Positions 32,849-32,908 of a stretch of DNA of 32,908 nt are shown here, piece after piece. The translations under genes were made by a program, and so were the position numbers. Within the stretch, counting starts at the first letter, position 1, and each line of letters starts with the position of its first letter. This DNA is from an uncultured archaeon. Lineage in GTDB: Archaea; Halobacteriota; Methanosarcinia; Methanosarcinales; Methanoperedenaceae. Under the pieces are notes generated by a model. The model saw only the letters and a list, made by a program, of their open reading frames with translations. It did not search any database and was not told where the DNA came from. The stretch spans positions 1 to 32,908 of the forward strand of contig CABMII010000096.1 in NCBI GenBank assembly GCA_902386255.1. Reading direction: 5' to 3'.

Positions 32849-32908
32849 ATGGCAAAATTATTCACAAGGGAACAGGCAAGAACCTGGTTAAGGGAAAACA
32901 ATCTGAAA
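32849..32908 (+). mobile_element. Start of probable IS256 (Mutator-type) transposase, cut by window end
   Basis: An ATG with AGGAG ten bases upstream opens a frame, MAKLFTREQARTWLRENNLK, that runs off the window. The sequence resembles the N-terminus of IS256-family Mutator-type transposases, which start with a short E-x-A-R-x-x-L-x-x-N-x-x-K segment. The element's left end would lie between the last rqcH codons and about 32820, probably around GTGTAACCGATTTTGTTGA. With only 20 residues the family call is provisional. Confidence 0.4.

Noticed and set aside
1-32908. tRNA, rRNA or CRISPR array
   Set aside because: No tRNA T-loop/acceptor pattern, no rRNA signature and no regularly spaced repeats were found on reading both strands.

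Overview
The window looks like a chromosomal segment of a methanogen-lineage archaeon (Methanosarcinales type). It carries the small subunit of the archaeal replicative polymerase PolD, archaeal LonB, Pelota, an NFACT/RqcH protein, the archaea-only families DUF473, DUF434 and DUF2178, an S-layer-like domain protein and TATA-box style promoters. A CcmE-type haem chaperone with a CxxxY motif and an AMP-forming acetyl-CoA synthetase fit a cytochrome-rich member such as the Methanoperedens or Methanothrix relatives. That placement is inference from gene content. I found no rRNA, tRNA or CRISPR array.

Layout. 1-1500: A+T-rich accessory DNA (a truncated membrane protein and an RNase H-like gene) downstream of mutS. 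1557-4187: mutS. 4188-4507: two palindromic intergenic repeats. 4508-8040: amino acid permease, CcmE, a TSUP exporter and a DEDD exonuclease. 8046-10740: PolD small subunit, then divergently a PAC2 protein and DUF473. 10785-15084: an accessory island with two small unknown genes, an orphan Phd-like antitoxin, a 924-residue TIR/NB-ARC/repeat protein resembling a prokaryotic NLR immune receptor, and a 50-residue antitoxin-like protein. 15085-20904: tldD-lonB on the minus strand, then a CBS site-2 protease and a TraB-family protein on the plus strand. 20905-25073: a transposase relic, acs, a winged-helix gene with an unusual small-ORF/hairpin leader, a dense structured non-coding stretch and two small unknown genes. 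25138-28247: S-layer-like protein, pelA, DUF434 and a RimK-type ligase in one tight plus-strand run. 28284-30607: five tandem, overlapping DUF2178 membrane-protein paralogues ending in an XRE regulator. 30820-end: rqcH, whose last codons run into the start of what looks like an IS256-type transposase gene.

The most unusual signal is a pattern seen twice. Downstream of both mutS and tldD lies a short second copy of that gene's own 3' end, stop codon included. It differs mostly at synonymous positions and is separated from the intact gene by one small accessory gene. This is what is left when DNA inserts at the 3' end of a housekeeping gene while supplying a replacement tail from a diverged relative. 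No integrase is visible. Together with the possible IS end at the tail of rqcH and the transposase relic at the tail of acs, it suggests gene 3' ends are the preferred landing places for accessory DNA here. The TIR-NLR gene sits directly beside one of these scars.

Other leads are the five-paralogue DUF2178/XRE operon with a 21-bp-period repeat at its promoter, and the structured element at 24190-24480.
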